From PALSA-894 sp963734185 (GTDB lineage Bacteria; Pseudomonadota; Alphaproteobacteria; Rhizobiales; Xanthobacteraceae), in contig CAVTGA010000002.1 in assembly GCA_963734185.1 (NCBI GenBank), forward strand, positions 186,001 through 250,000: 64,000 nucleotides of DNA, written 5' to 3'. Every line of letters begins with the position of its first letter. The first letter of the stretch is position 1. The notes beneath the pieces are model-generated. The model saw nothing but the letters and a program-made list of their open reading frames with translations. It did no database searches and was not told the DNA's origin. Both the position numbers and the translations under genes were made by a program. This document shows positions 42,911-51,482 of the stretch, one piece after another.

Positions 42911-43537
42911 ATGCGATCCTCGATGCTGCGCACAGCCGGATCGGCGGCGATCGGAGCGATTGCCGTCCTCGCGCTCGGCGCGATCATGCTTCCGCCTTAC
43001 GGGCCGCAAGCCGGTCATATGGCCGCGCACATCGCGTCCATGAATGTGGCCGCGCCGCTGCTTGCCGCCTTGGTGGCGACGCGCCGGCGCCTTCCCGACG
43101 CGCGCCCGGCGCTGCTGTGGGCCGCGACCCTCGGCCAGATCGTCCTGATCTGGGGCTTCCACGCGCCGGCGATCCACGCCGTCGCGACGTCGCATCCGTG
43201 GCTTTGGCTCGGCATGCACGGCCTGTTGCTGCTGGCGGCCGTGTCATTCTGGATATCGCTGCTGACCCTGGCGGCAAGCCGGCGATGGCAAGCCGTCCCG
43301 GCGCTGCTGTTGACGGGCAAGCTCGTCTGCCTGCTCGCCGCGCTCCTGGTGTTCGCGCCGCGCGCGCTCTATGCGGCCGCCGGTCATGGGCTGCATGCCC
43401 TCGACGACCAGCATCTCGCCGGCCTGCTCATGATCGCGGCCTGTCCGCTCGGCTACGTCCTGCCCGCCCTCGTGATCACGCTCCAGCTGATCAATGATGG
43501 GACGGCGTGGGGTCGATCGCTCGGGACCGCAGCATAG
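42911..43537 (+). CDS. CtaG/Caa3-type cytochrome oxidase assembly membrane protein
   Basis: A 208-residue inner-membrane protein with five or six transmembrane helices and the histidines typical of the CtaG_Caa3 family (HMAAHIASMN near residue 36, WGFHAPAIHAVATSHPWLW at about 78-96, DDQHLAGLLMI at about 169). The ATG at 42911 has GGAGGGAAG upstream. Such proteins help insert copper or assemble caa3-type oxidases. It is the first gene of the oxidase operon and ends two bases before the next start. Confidence 0.85.
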   Translation: MRSSMLRTAGSAAIGAIAVLALGAIMLPPYGPQAGHMAAHIASMNVAAPLLAALVATRRRLPDARPALLWAATLGQIVLIWGFHAPAIHAVATSHPWLWLGMHGLLLLAAVSFWISLLTLAASRRWQAVPALLLTGKLVCLLAALLVFAPRALYAAAGHGLHALDDQHLAGLLMIAACPLGYVLPALVITLQLINDGTAWGRSLGTAA

Positions 43538-43539
43538 TC

Positions 43540-44664
43540 ATGCGCCTCAGTCCGTCTGCCCGCGCGCGACTCATCGTCCGGACTCTCCTGTGCGCAGCGG
43601 CCGCGCTGGCCTTGCTGGGTTTCCTGTCCGCCTGGTCCGGCCTCTACAGCATCGCGGCGAGCCGCGGGCATTGGGCCGTGATGGAATGGCTGCTGACCTT
43701 CGGCATGCGCAACTCGGTGGAGACCCACGCCACCGGCATCGTCGCGCCGCCGCTCGACAACGCCGACCTGGTGCGGCTCGGGGCCGGCCATTTCCACAGC
43801 GGCTGCGCGTTCTGCCACGGCGCGCCCGGCGTGCCGATCAGCCCGATCGCGCAAGGCATGCTGCCGCCGCCGCCCGATCTTGCGACGCAGATGCGGGAGT
43901 GGCGCGACCGCGAGCTGTTCTGGATCGTCAAGAACGGCATCAAGTACACCGGCATGCCGGCATGGGCGGCGCAGCAGCGCGACGACGAGGCCTGGGCGCT
44001 GACCGCGTTCCTGCGGCGCTTGCCGACGCTCGACGCGCAAGCGTATCGCGAACTCGCGCTCGGCGGGCTGCGGGTCGCGCCGCAGAGCGGACGCGAGGTC
44101 GCGACGACGGAGGATGCTTCGGCGGCGGCGCGGGCCTGTGCCCGCTGTCATGGGGCCGGACCGGATGGCCCGCCCAGCGGCCTGGTGCCGATCCTGCACG
44201 GTCAACCGCCCGAATTCCTCGCCGCCGCGCTCGACGCCTACGCGCGCGCGCGCCGGCCGAGCGGCATCATGCAGCCGGTGGCGAGCGACCTGGCGCGTGA
44301 AGACGCCGGTGAGGTCGCGCGCTACTACGCCGGACTGCGCGCGCCGCGACCGTCGAGCCGACCGGGCGATGCGGCCTCGATCGAGCGCGGGCGGCGGCTC
44401 GCCGAGCAGGGCGGGGCGGATGCGAGAATTCCGGCATGCGCGGGCTGTCACGGCGCGGAGGCGCTCAAGACCTATCCGCGCCTTCCCGGGCAGAATGCCG
44501 CCTACATGATCAACCGGCTGCGGCTGTGGAAGAGCGGTCTTAACCCCGGCACCGACACCGAAGCCATCATGGCGCCGCTCGCACGGGCGCTCACCGAGCG
44601 GCAGATCGAGGATGTCGCCGCCTATTTCGCCTCGCTCGATGCGGCGGTGGCTGCTAACCGATGA
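43540..44664 (+). CDS. membrane-anchored tri-heme cytochrome c
   Basis: A 374-residue protein with an uncleaved or slowly cleaved N-terminal helix (residues 10-35) and three c-type heme sites: CAFCH at 89-93, CARCH at 200-204 and CAGCH at 300-304. Methionine-bearing segments follow each one (such as YTGMPAW) and could be axial ligands. Between them lie typical cytochrome c helices ending in ITDVAAYFASL-type sequence. Situated between ctaG and coxB, it probably delivers electrons to the oxidase. The next open frame begins inside its stop codon, but the likely coxB start is further down, after a repeat. Confidence 0.88.
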   Translation: MRLSPSARARLIVRTLLCAAAALALLGFLSAWSGLYSIAASRGHWAVMEWLLTFGMRNSVETHATGIVAPPLDNADLVRLGAGHFHSGCAFCHGAPGVPISPIAQGMLPPPPDLATQMREWRDRELFWIVKNGIKYTGMPAWAAQQRDDEAWALTAFLRRLPTLDAQAYRELALGGLRVAPQSGREVATTEDASAAARACARCHGAGPDGPPSGLVPILHGQPPEFLAAALDAYARARRPSGIMQPVASDLAREDAGEVARYYAGLRAPRPSSRPGDAASIERGRRLAEQGGADARIPACAGCHGAEALKTYPRLPGQNAAYMINRLRLWKSGLNPGTDTEAIMAPLARALTERQIEDVAAYFASLDAAVAANR

Positions 44665-44679
44665 CGTCTTTGCTGCACC

Positions 44680-44876
44680 GAAAGAGCCACAGCCCCCTCC
44701 CCCCTTGTGGGGGAGGTCGACCCGCCGGAGCGTTAGCGAAGGCGGGGCGGGAGGGGGTCTTTCTTTCTTCTACGTCAGAGGATTCTTTTTATGCCTGCGG
44801 CGAGTCCCCCTCCGGCTCGCTTCGCTCGCCACCTCCCCCACAAGGGGGGAGGTGGCTGTGGCGCTTTCGGTGCAGT
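44680..44876. repeat. large palindromic repeat upstream of coxB
   Basis: Arms CCCCCTCCCCCCTTGTGGGG (44695) and CCCCACAAGGGGGGAGG (44835) with inner arms around GACCCGCCGGAGCG and the sequence TCCGGCTCGC. It is closely similar over its whole length to 49263-49459. It lies in the same open frame as coxB. Confidence 0.9.
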
Positions 44877-44891
44877 CATCTCCTGCTGACG

Positions 44892-45857
44892 ATGCCGGCC
44901 GCGGGCGCCCTCACGGGTCTCGCCGGTTGCGGCACCGACACGCAGTCGGTGATGGCGCCGGGCGGAAGCCAGGCCGGAGAGATCGCCAGCCTCGCCTGGC
45001 TGCTGTTCGGCTTCGGCGCCGTGGTGCTGGCGATCGTGATCGTGGCGGCATGGCTCGCGATCCGCGGACCCTCGCGCATTCGCGCAGCACTCGCCCAGGA
45101 ACGAACCATCGTCGCGCTTGGACTGGTCTTTCCCGCCGTGACCTTGACGCTGCTGCTCGGCACCGGCGTCTGGCTGATGCGATCGCACGCGAGCGCCGAC
45201 GATCGCAACGCGCTGCGCATCGAAGTGACGGGCGAACAATGGTGGTGGCGCGTCGCCTATCCGGGCGCCGTGCCGGTCGCGAGCGCGAATGAGATCACCA
45301 TCCCGGTCGGGCGGCCGGTCGAGTTCGTGCTCAAGGCCGCGGACGTGATCCATAGCTTCTGGGTGCCGAGCCTCGGCGGCAAGGTCGACATGATCCCGGG
45401 GCGCACCACGCGCCTGCGCCTGAGCGCCGAACGGCCGGGCGTGTACCGCGGCCAGTGCGCGGAATACTGCGGCGGCCCGCACGCCCTGATGGCGTTCGCG
45501 GTCGTGGCGCTGCCGGAGGCCGAATACGCCGCGTGGTACGCGCGGGAATCCGCCCCGGCAGTTGCGCCCTCGAACCAGCCGGAACGGCAAGGACACGCCC
45601 TGTTCATCGCGGCCGGCTGCGGCACCTGCCACGCGGTGCGCGGCACGGCCGCAACCGGCACGGTCGGCCCCGATCTCACCCACATCGCCAGCCGCCGTTC
45701 GGTCGGCATCGACACGCTGCCGCTGACGCAAGCCAATCTCACGCGCTTCATCGCCGCGGGCCAGCACGTCAAGCCGGGCAACCGCATGCCGGAGTTTCGC
45801 ATCTTCGGCCCGGAACAGAGCGACGCGCTCGCCGCCTATCTGTTGAGCTTGAGGTGA
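44892..45857 (+). CDS. coxB: cytochrome c oxidase subunit II with fused cytochrome c domain (caa3-type)
   Basis: From the ATG at 44892 the protein has 321 residues. Two membrane helices (about 29-52 and 73-96) precede the periplasmic CuA domain, whose ligands are in CAEYCGGPHALM (Cys189, Cys193, His197, Met200) plus the His in VIHSFWVPSLGG. A C-terminal cytochrome c domain has CGTCH (Cys243-His247) and a Met ligand in NRMPEFR. A lipobox LAGC stands at residues 10-13, but the preceding hydrophobic part is too short and uncharged. The frame is open upstream through a palindromic repeat that adds RWLWRFR and LLLT, so the real N terminus may be partly repeat-derived. Confidence 0.9.
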   Translation: MPAAGALTGLAGCGTDTQSVMAPGGSQAGEIASLAWLLFGFGAVVLAIVIVAAWLAIRGPSRIRAALAQERTIVALGLVFPAVTLTLLLGTGVWLMRSHASADDRNALRIEVTGEQWWWRVAYPGAVPVASANEITIPVGRPVEFVLKAADVIHSFWVPSLGGKVDMIPGRTTRLRLSAERPGVYRGQCAEYCGGPHALMAFAVVALPEAEYAAWYARESAPAVAPSNQPERQGHALFIAAGCGTCHAVRGTAATGTVGPDLTHIASRRSVGIDTLPLTQANLTRFIAAGQHVKPGNRMPEFRIFGPEQSDALAAYLLSLR

Positions 45858-45861
45858 GCGG

Positions 45862-48399
45862 ATGACCGACGCTTCGCAAGCGCGCCTCGCCGGCCATCCG
45901 AACGAGCTGCCGCGCCCGAAAGGCGAGCTGGAAGCGCTCGAAGCCGCGTGGGAGCTGCCGCGGGGCTGGCGCATCGTCAGCGCCGTCAACAACACCGTCA
46001 TCGGCTATTTCTATGTCGGCACCGCGGTGCTGTTCTTCCTGCTCGCCGGCATCCTCGCGCTGCTGATGCGGCTGCAACTCGCCGTGCCGGGCAACACGTT
46101 CCTCGCCCAAGAAACCTACAACCAGATCTTCACGATGCACGGCACCGTGATGATGTTCCTGTTCGCCGTGCCGGTGGTCGAGGCGATGGGCATCCTGCTG
46201 CTGCCGCAGATGCTGGGCGCGCGCGATCTGCCGTTCCCGCGGCTCAGCGCGTTCGCGTTCTGGGCCTACTTGGTCGGCGGGCTGATCTTCTTCGCCACGC
46301 TGTTCTTCGATCTCGCGCCCTCGGGCGGCTGGTTCATGTATCCGCCGCTCACCAGCGCCCAATTCTCGCCCGGCCGCGGCGCGGACTTCTGGCTGCTCGG
46401 CATCGGCTTCATCGAGATCTCGGCGATCGCGGGTGCGATCGAGATCATCGTCGGCGTGCTGCGCACGCGCGCGCCCGGCATGACGCTCGACCGCATGCCG
46501 ATGTTCGCCTGGTCGATGCTGATCTTCGCCGGGATGATCGTGTTCGCGTTCCCGGCGGTGATCCTCGCCACCCTGCTGCTCGAGCTGGAGCGCGCGTTCG
46601 GCTGGCCGTTCTTCATCGCCGCGAAAGGCGGCGATGCGCTGCTGTGGCAGCACCTGTTCTGGTTCTTCGGGCATCCGGAGGTCTACATCATCTTCCTGCC
46701 GGCGGCCGGAATGGTCTCGATGATCGTGCCGGCGATGAGCCGCACGCCGCTGGTCGGCTATCGGCTGATCGTGGTCGCGCTGATCGCCACCGGCTTCTTC
46801 AGCTTCGGCCTGTGGGTGCACCACATGTTCACCACCGGCATCCCGGCGCTGTCGCTCGGCTTCTTCTCCGCCGCCAGCATGGCGGTGGCATTGCCGAGCG
46901 GCATCCAGGTGTTCGGATGGATCGCGACGATCGCGGCCGGCCGGCTGCGCTGGTCGACGCCCACGCTGTTCGTGCTCGGCTTCCTGTTCATCTTCACGCT
47001 CGGCGGCTTGACCGGCGTGATGGTCGCGATGGTGCCGTTCGACTGGCAGGCGCACGACACCTACTTCGTGGTGGCGCATTTCCACTACGTGCTGGTCGGC
47101 GGCATGGTGTTTCCGCTGTTCGCGGCGTTCTACTACTGGGCGCCGGCGTTCAGCCGCCGCGCGCTCTCGGAGCGCCTCGGCAAGGCGACGTTCGCCCTGA
47201 TGTTCGCCGGCTTCAACGTCGCGTTCTTCCCGATGCACATCACCGGCCTGATGGGCATGCCGCGCCGCGTCTACACCTACCCGGCGGTGATGGAATGGGG
47301 GGTGTTGAACCTGATCTCGACCGCCGGCGCGTTCCTGTTCGCGGCCGGCGTGCTGGTGTTCCTGGTCGACGTGGTGCGCAACCTGCGCCCGACCGTGTCG
47401 CATCCGCTCGGCGACGTCTGGCAGGGCGGCACGCTCGAGTGGCTGCACAATCACGTCTACGGGCCGCGCAGCATCCCGTTCGTGCAAAGCCGCGATCCGC
47501 TGTGGGACCAGCCGGACCTGTCCGAGCAGTCCAAGGCCGGGCGTCACTATCTGCCCGGCACCGTCACGGGCACGCGCGAGACCATCGTCTCGTCGCCGAT
47601 CGAGGCTACGCCGCAATATCTGCTGCGGCTCCCGGGGCCGGGGTGGTCTCCGGTCCTTGCCGCCGTCCTTACCGCGGCGTTCTTCATGCTGTTGACCGTC
47701 AAAGCCGTGACGCTGGCGATGCTGTGCGGCGTGCTCGCAGTCGCGGCGATCCTGGTGTGGATGTGGCCGAGCGATCCACCACCGCTGCCGCGCGCCGAGA
47801 TCGGGCACGGCATCAAGGTGCCGACCTACCTGTCGGGTTCGCCCTCGCATTCGTGGTGGGCGATGGTCATCCTGCTGCTGGTCGCGGGCTCGCTCTACCT
47901 TTCGTTCGTATTCTCTTATCTCTACCTCTGGACCGTCGCGCCGCAGGTCTGGCCGCGGCCCGGGCAGCTTCCATCGCCGTCATGGCCCGCGCTATCCGCC
48001 CTGCTGCTGGCGGGAAGCAGCGGTCTGATCCTGCTGACCGGACGTTTTCTCAGAGTCGGCGCTCGCAACAGCATCGCGTTCGTCGTCGCCGTCGCGATGG
48101 CGGCGATCGCGCTCGGCGCTGCGTTGGCGATCGAAGCGTGCGCGCACTGGAACGCCGGGCTGCGGCCCGACGCCGACGCCCATGCGGCGATGGTGTTCAT
48201 GGCATCGTTCCTCCAGCTCCAGCTTGTGCTGGCGCTCGCCGTGATGGCGAGTTTCGCGATCGCGCGCCGTCTCGCCGGAGCACTCAACCGCAGGCGCCGC
48301 GTGGTGTTCGATAACCTGGCGCTGCTCTGGCACTACACCGTGGCGCAAGGGCTGATCGGACTACTCTTGGTTCACGGCTTCCCGCGGGTCGCCGGATGA
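45862..48399 (+). CDS. cytochrome c oxidase subunit I-III fusion (CoxA-CoxC)
   Basis: An 845-residue fused catalytic subunit. The CoxA part has the low-spin heme ligand His93 (MHGTVMMFLF), the copper-B/cross-linked Tyr motif WFFGHPEVYIIF (His271, Tyr275), the HH pair in VHHMF and the heme ligands His406 and His408 in AHFHYVL. From about residue 590 a second block of five to six helices resembles subunit III (SWWAMVILLLVAGSLYLSFV, then a C-terminal LLVHGFPR). Fusion of I and III is known in caa3-type oxidases. It reduces O2 to water with proton pumping. It starts four bases after coxB and overlaps the next gene by four bases. Confidence 0.93.
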   Translation: MTDASQARLAGHPNELPRPKGELEALEAAWELPRGWRIVSAVNNTVIGYFYVGTAVLFFLLAGILALLMRLQLAVPGNTFLAQETYNQIFTMHGTVMMFLFAVPVVEAMGILLLPQMLGARDLPFPRLSAFAFWAYLVGGLIFFATLFFDLAPSGGWFMYPPLTSAQFSPGRGADFWLLGIGFIEISAIAGAIEIIVGVLRTRAPGMTLDRMPMFAWSMLIFAGMIVFAFPAVILATLLLELERAFGWPFFIAAKGGDALLWQHLFWFFGHPEVYIIFLPAAGMVSMIVPAMSRTPLVGYRLIVVALIATGFFSFGLWVHHMFTTGIPALSLGFFSAASMAVALPSGIQVFGWIATIAAGRLRWSTPTLFVLGFLFIFTLGGLTGVMVAMVPFDWQAHDTYFVVAHFHYVLVGGMVFPLFAAFYYWAPAFSRRALSERLGKATFALMFAGFNVAFFPMHITGLMGMPRRVYTYPAVMEWGVLNLISTAGAFLFAAGVLVFLVDVVRNLRPTVSHPLGDVWQGGTLEWLHNHVYGPRSIPFVQSRDPLWDQPDLSEQSKAGRHYLPGTVTGTRETIVSSPIEATPQYLLRLPGPGWSPVLAAVLTAAFFMLLTVKAVTLAMLCGVLAVAAILVWMWPSDPPPLPRAEIGHGIKVPTYLSGSPSHSWWAMVILLLVAGSLYLSFVFSYLYLWTVAPQVWPRPGQLPSPSWPALSALLLAGSSGLILLTGRFLRVGARNSIAFVVAVAMAAIALGAALAIEACAHWNAGLRPDADAHAAMVFMASFLQLQLVLALAVMASFAIARRLAGALNRRRRVVFDNLALLWHYTVAQGLIGLLLVHGFPRVAG

Positions 48400-48707
48400 C
48401 CAGGCCGCGCCCGCTCGCCGAGCTGCTGCAGGTCTTCGTCGGGCCGGGGCTGTGGTTCGCGCACTTCGCCGTCATGTACGGCGCCGAAGCATTGATCTGC
48501 CGCGACGCGGCAGGCGCGCATCTCATGATTTGGACCGGCGTCGCCGCGACCTTGGCGGCACTCGGCGCGCTCGCGGTTTTCGCCGCGCTGCTGGTGCGGG
48601 AACGCTCCGCGTTCCTGCGCGACGCGACGCTGCTGCTCGCGCTCATCGCGATGCTCGGCGTGGCCTGGACGGCATTGCCGCTGGTGCTGGTGAAGGCGTG
48701 TTCGTAG
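48396..48707 (+). CDS. small membrane protein of the oxidase operon
   Basis: A 103-residue protein with three hydrophobic helices (about 17-35, 43-65, 76-98), coupled to the oxidase gene by an ATGA overlap. A His (WFAHFAVMYG) and two Cys lie near membrane borders. I do not recognise a named family; comparable small genes end many caa3 operons and may be subunit IV-like or assembly proteins. Its TAG stop is part of the REP-like element that follows. Confidence 0.7.
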   Translation: MTRPRPLAELLQVFVGPGLWFAHFAVMYGAEALICRDAAGAHLMIWTGVAATLAALGALAVFAALLVRERSAFLRDATLLLALIAMLGVAWTALPLVLVKACS

Positions 48708-48788
48708 CCCGGCTTTCGTCTTCGAAAGCCGGGATCTTTCCACGCGGCAAGACCGTCCCCGGCTTTCGTTTCACGAAAGCCGGGCTAC
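48704..48788. repeat. REP-like palindromic element, copy 6
   Basis: GTAGCCCGGCTTTCG at the left and CGAAAGCCGGGCTAC at the right, with a second pair inside. It gives stop codons to both flanking convergent genes (TAG at 48705-48707 and, on the minus strand, at 48785-48787). Confidence 0.88.
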
Positions 48789-49210
48789 AGGCTCAACTTC
48801 TCCACCACCTCGCGCGGGATCGGCTGCGACCTGATCCTGTCCGGGTCGGCCGGATCGCGGCCGGTCCACACCCGCGTCTCGAAACCCTCGACCGCGAGCG
48901 CCCCGCCCTTCTTGAGCTGGTGCAGCACCTGGAAGCTCGAGCGCTTGATCTCGGTCAGTGTCGTCTCGATCACCACGTCGTCGCCGAAGCGCGCCGGGAT
49001 GAGGAAGCGCGCGCGGGTGTCGACCATCGGGTAGCCGGCGCAGTCGTACTTGGCCAGGAACGCGAACTTGGTCATGCCGAGCGCTGAGGAGAACAGCAGC
49101 GTGGTGCAGTTGTCGAACATCTCGAAGAAGCGCGGGTAGAACACGATGCCGGCCGGATCGCACCAGCCCCATTCGATACGCAATGGGCGGGAGTGGGTCT
49201 TGAAGGGCAT
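48785..49210 (-). CDS. acyl-CoA thioesterase, 4-hydroxybenzoyl-CoA thioesterase type
   Basis: A 141-residue hot-dog-fold thioesterase starting at ATG 49210. The active-site signature is EWGWCDPAGIVFYPRFFEMFD, with the catalytic Asp followed by PAGIVFYPRF, as in Pseudomonas 4-hydroxybenzoyl-CoA thioesterase. The rest (ARFLIPARFGDDVVIETTLT) is the beta sheet. It releases the acid from an aryl- or acyl-CoA. It is encoded in the same direction as the aryl-CoA genes to its right, but a large palindromic repeat of about 200 bp separates them. Confidence 0.88.
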   Translation of the reverse strand: MPFKTHSRPLRIEWGWCDPAGIVFYPRFFEMFDNCTTLLFSSALGMTKFAFLAKYDCAGYPMVDTRARFLIPARFGDDVVIETTLTEIKRSSFQVLHQLKKGGALAVEGFETRVWTGRDPADPDRIRSQPIPREVVEKLSL

Positions 49211-49262
49211 GTGCTGCTCAGTGCTTGTCTGGAGACGCCGGCCTTCTCTTGCTTGCCGCGCT

Positions 49263-49459
49263 GAAAGCGCCACAGCCCCCTCCCCCCTTGTGGGGGAGGT
49301 CGACCCGCCGGAGCGTTAGCGAAGGCGGGGCGGGAGGGGGTCTTTCTTGATCGCTCTATGCCGGAAGACTCTTATGGGTCTGCGGCCAGTCCCCCTCCGG
49401 CTCGCTTCGCTCGCCACCTCCCCCACAAGGGGGGAGGGGGCTGTGGCGCTTTCAGTGCA
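49263..49459. repeat. large palindromic repeat, near-copy of 44680-44876
   Basis: Begins with AAAGCGCCACAGCCCCC and ends with its complement, so the whole element is an imperfect palindrome. Most of its sequence agrees with the copy before coxB, differing mainly in the central 40 bases. Confidence 0.9.
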
Positions 49460-49461
49460 AA

Positions 49462-50223
49462 TCATCGCGGCGCCATGCGCAGCGCGCCGTCGAGCCGGAT
49501 CACCTCGCCGTTGAGATAGCCGTTCTCGACGATGTGGCGCGCCAGCGCGGCGAACTGCTCGGGCCGCCCAAGCAGGCGCGGGAACGGCACCGAGGCGGCG
49601 AGGCCCTGGCGGATGTCTTCGGGCAGGCCCATCAGCATGGGGGTGAGGAAAATGCCGGGCGCGATCGCGTTGACGCGGATGCCGAATTGCGCCAATTCGC
49701 GCGCCGCCGGCATGATCAACCCGACGACGCCGCCTTTGGACGACGCATAGGCGGCCTGCCCGACCTGGCCCTCGAACGCCGCGACCGAGGCGGTCGAGAT
49801 GATCACGCCGCGCTCCTCGTCGGCGAGCGGGGGAAGCGTGGTCATGTCGGCGGCGGCAAGGCGCATGGCGTTGAAGGTGCCGATCAGGTTGACCTTGATC
49901 ACGCGCTCGTAGTCGCCGAGCGGCATCGGCCCGTCGCGGCCGACGATGCGCTTGGACGTGCCGATGCCGGCGCAGTTGACCAGGATGCGCGCGGCGCCGT
50001 GCTTGGCCTTGGCTGCGGCGATCGCCGCCGCGGTGCCGTCCGGGTCGGTCACGTCGCATTTGACCGCGATGCCGCCGATCGTCTGCGCATGCGCGTTCGC
50101 GGCATCCATGTTGACGTCGAGCAGCGCGACCTTGGCGCCGGCCTTGGCGAGCTCGGCGGCGGTCGCGGCGCCGAGGCCGGAGCCGCCGCCGGTGACGAGT
50201 GCGGCATGTCCCTTGATATCCAT
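49462..50223 (-). CDS. short-chain 3-hydroxyacyl-CoA dehydrogenase (SDR, type 2 HADH-like)
   Basis: A 253-residue NAD-dependent SDR. It has the cofactor loop TGGGSGLG (residues 11-18), the acidic residue DVN for NAD preference, NCAG-type motif (LVNCAGIGTS), and the catalytic Ser, Tyr and Lys in STASVAAFEGQ and YASSKGG. The insert after residue 95 (SKRIVGRDGPMPLGDYERV) is characteristic of type 2 3-hydroxyacyl-CoA dehydrogenases. It would oxidise the 3-hydroxyacyl-CoA made by the hydratase in the same operon. It lies one base after the thiolase gene. Confidence 0.88.
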   Translation of the reverse strand: MDIKGHAALVTGGGSGLGAATAAELAKAGAKVALLDVNMDAANAHAQTIGGIAVKCDVTDPDGTAAAIAAAKAKHGAARILVNCAGIGTSKRIVGRDGPMPLGDYERVIKVNLIGTFNAMRLAAADMTTLPPLADEERGVIISTASVAAFEGQVGQAAYASSKGGVVGLIMPAARELAQFGIRVNAIAPGIFLTPMLMGLPEDIRQGLAASVPFPRLLGRPEQFAALARHIVENGYLNGEVIRLDGALRMAPR

Positions 50224-50224
50224 T

Positions 50225-51482
50225 TCAATTCTTCCTGGTTGATGTGGCGTCGGGATTTTCGATCAAGAGCGCGATGCCCTGCCCGCCGCCGATGCAGGCG
50301 GAGGCGATGCCGTAGCGCAGCTGCGTGCGTTTCAGTTCGCGTGCAACGGTGACCGACAAGCGCACCCCGGTCGCGCCGAGCGGATGGCCGATGGCGATGG
50401 CGCCGCCGTTGACGTTGAGCTTATCCTCGTCGAGGGCAAGCGCGCGCGAACAGGCCATGACCTGGGCGCCGAATGCCTCGTTGATCTCGAAGCGGCCGAT
50501 GTCGGACAGTTTCAGGCCGGCGCGTTCGAGTACGGCCTGGATCGCCGGCACCGGCCCGATGCCCATGACTTCCGGCGCCACGCCGACTGCGGCGCCGGCG
50601 ACGAGGCGGCCGAGCGGTTCCCTGCCATGCGATTCGACGTAAGCCGCGGAGGCGACCAGCGCCGCGGCCGCGCCGTCAACGATGGCCGAGGAGTTGCCGC
50701 CGGTCTGCACGCCGCCGAACGCGGGCTTGATCTTGGCAAGCTGCTCGACCGACGAGGCGCGGACGTGGGTGTCGGCGGTCAGTTCCTTGGTGTCGCGCGC
50801 AAGCCTGATGCCGCGGTCGTTGTAGCCGTTGCGCGCAAGCGTCTCGGTCGCGACCGGCGCGATCTCGCCGGCCAGAAAGCCGGACTCTTGCGCGGCGAGC
50901 GCGCGCGCGAAGCTGCGCGCCGCAAAGGCGTCGACCTCGCCGCGCGTGATCTGGTATTCGCGCGCGAGATTCTCGGCGGTGCCCCCCATGGTCACGTTCA
51001 CTGCCGGATCGAGGAAGGCTTCCCACAGGAAGTCCTTGAACTCGACCTGCCCCATGCGGAAGCCGCCGCGGTGGGTATAGGAGGCGACCGGGTTGCGGCT
51101 CATCGAACTCGGCGCCGACGCAGAGCGCGAGATCGACGCCGCGGTGCGCGACGCTGTCAGCCGCCTGCATCAGCATCTCGATGCCGGTGCCGCACGCGCG
51201 CTGCACCATGTGCGCCGGCACCTCGATCGGCACGCCGGCATAGAGCCCGATATGGCGCGGCAGCATGTAGGCGTCGAAGCTCGCCTGCGCCATCGAGCCG
51301 GCGATCACGGTGCCGACCGCGTCGGGCGCCGCGCCGGATCGCTTGAACACTTCGCGCGCGGCCTTGATGCCGAGGTCGATCGGCGAGACCGCCGCGAGCG
51401 CGCCGTTGTAATCGGCGAACGGCGTGCGCACGCCGTCGAGCAGCCAGACGTCGTTCCACGAGGCAGTCAGGGCTTTGGTCAT
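50225..51482 (-). pseudogene. acetyl-CoA acetyltransferase (thiolase), interrupted by a one-base frameshift
   Basis: From the ATG at 51482, 126 residues match the thiolase N-terminal domain, with the nucleophilic Cys97 in QRACGTG. At LALCVGAE the frame changes: removing one A at 51106-51107 gives ESMSRNPVASYTHRGGF and the rest of a thiolase. The second part includes NEAFGAQ, the GHPLGATG His motif and the closing Cys in SACIGGGQG. All active-site residues are thus present across two frames, and the joined protein would be about 419 residues, close to the family norm. Either a recent mutation or a sequencing error. It would split 3-ketoacyl-CoA. Confidence 0.88.

Noticed and set aside
45769..47850. 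693-codon minus-strand frame opposite the CoxA-CoxC gene
   Set aside because: Shadow of the oxidase gene, made possible by high GC content; highly charged low-complexity product.
48730..48752. CTTTCCACGCGGCAAG resembles the start of the CRISPR repeat
   Set aside because: It is the central part of REP-like copy 6; other copies have TCCCACGCGGCG at the same place, and no hairpin matching the repeat is present.
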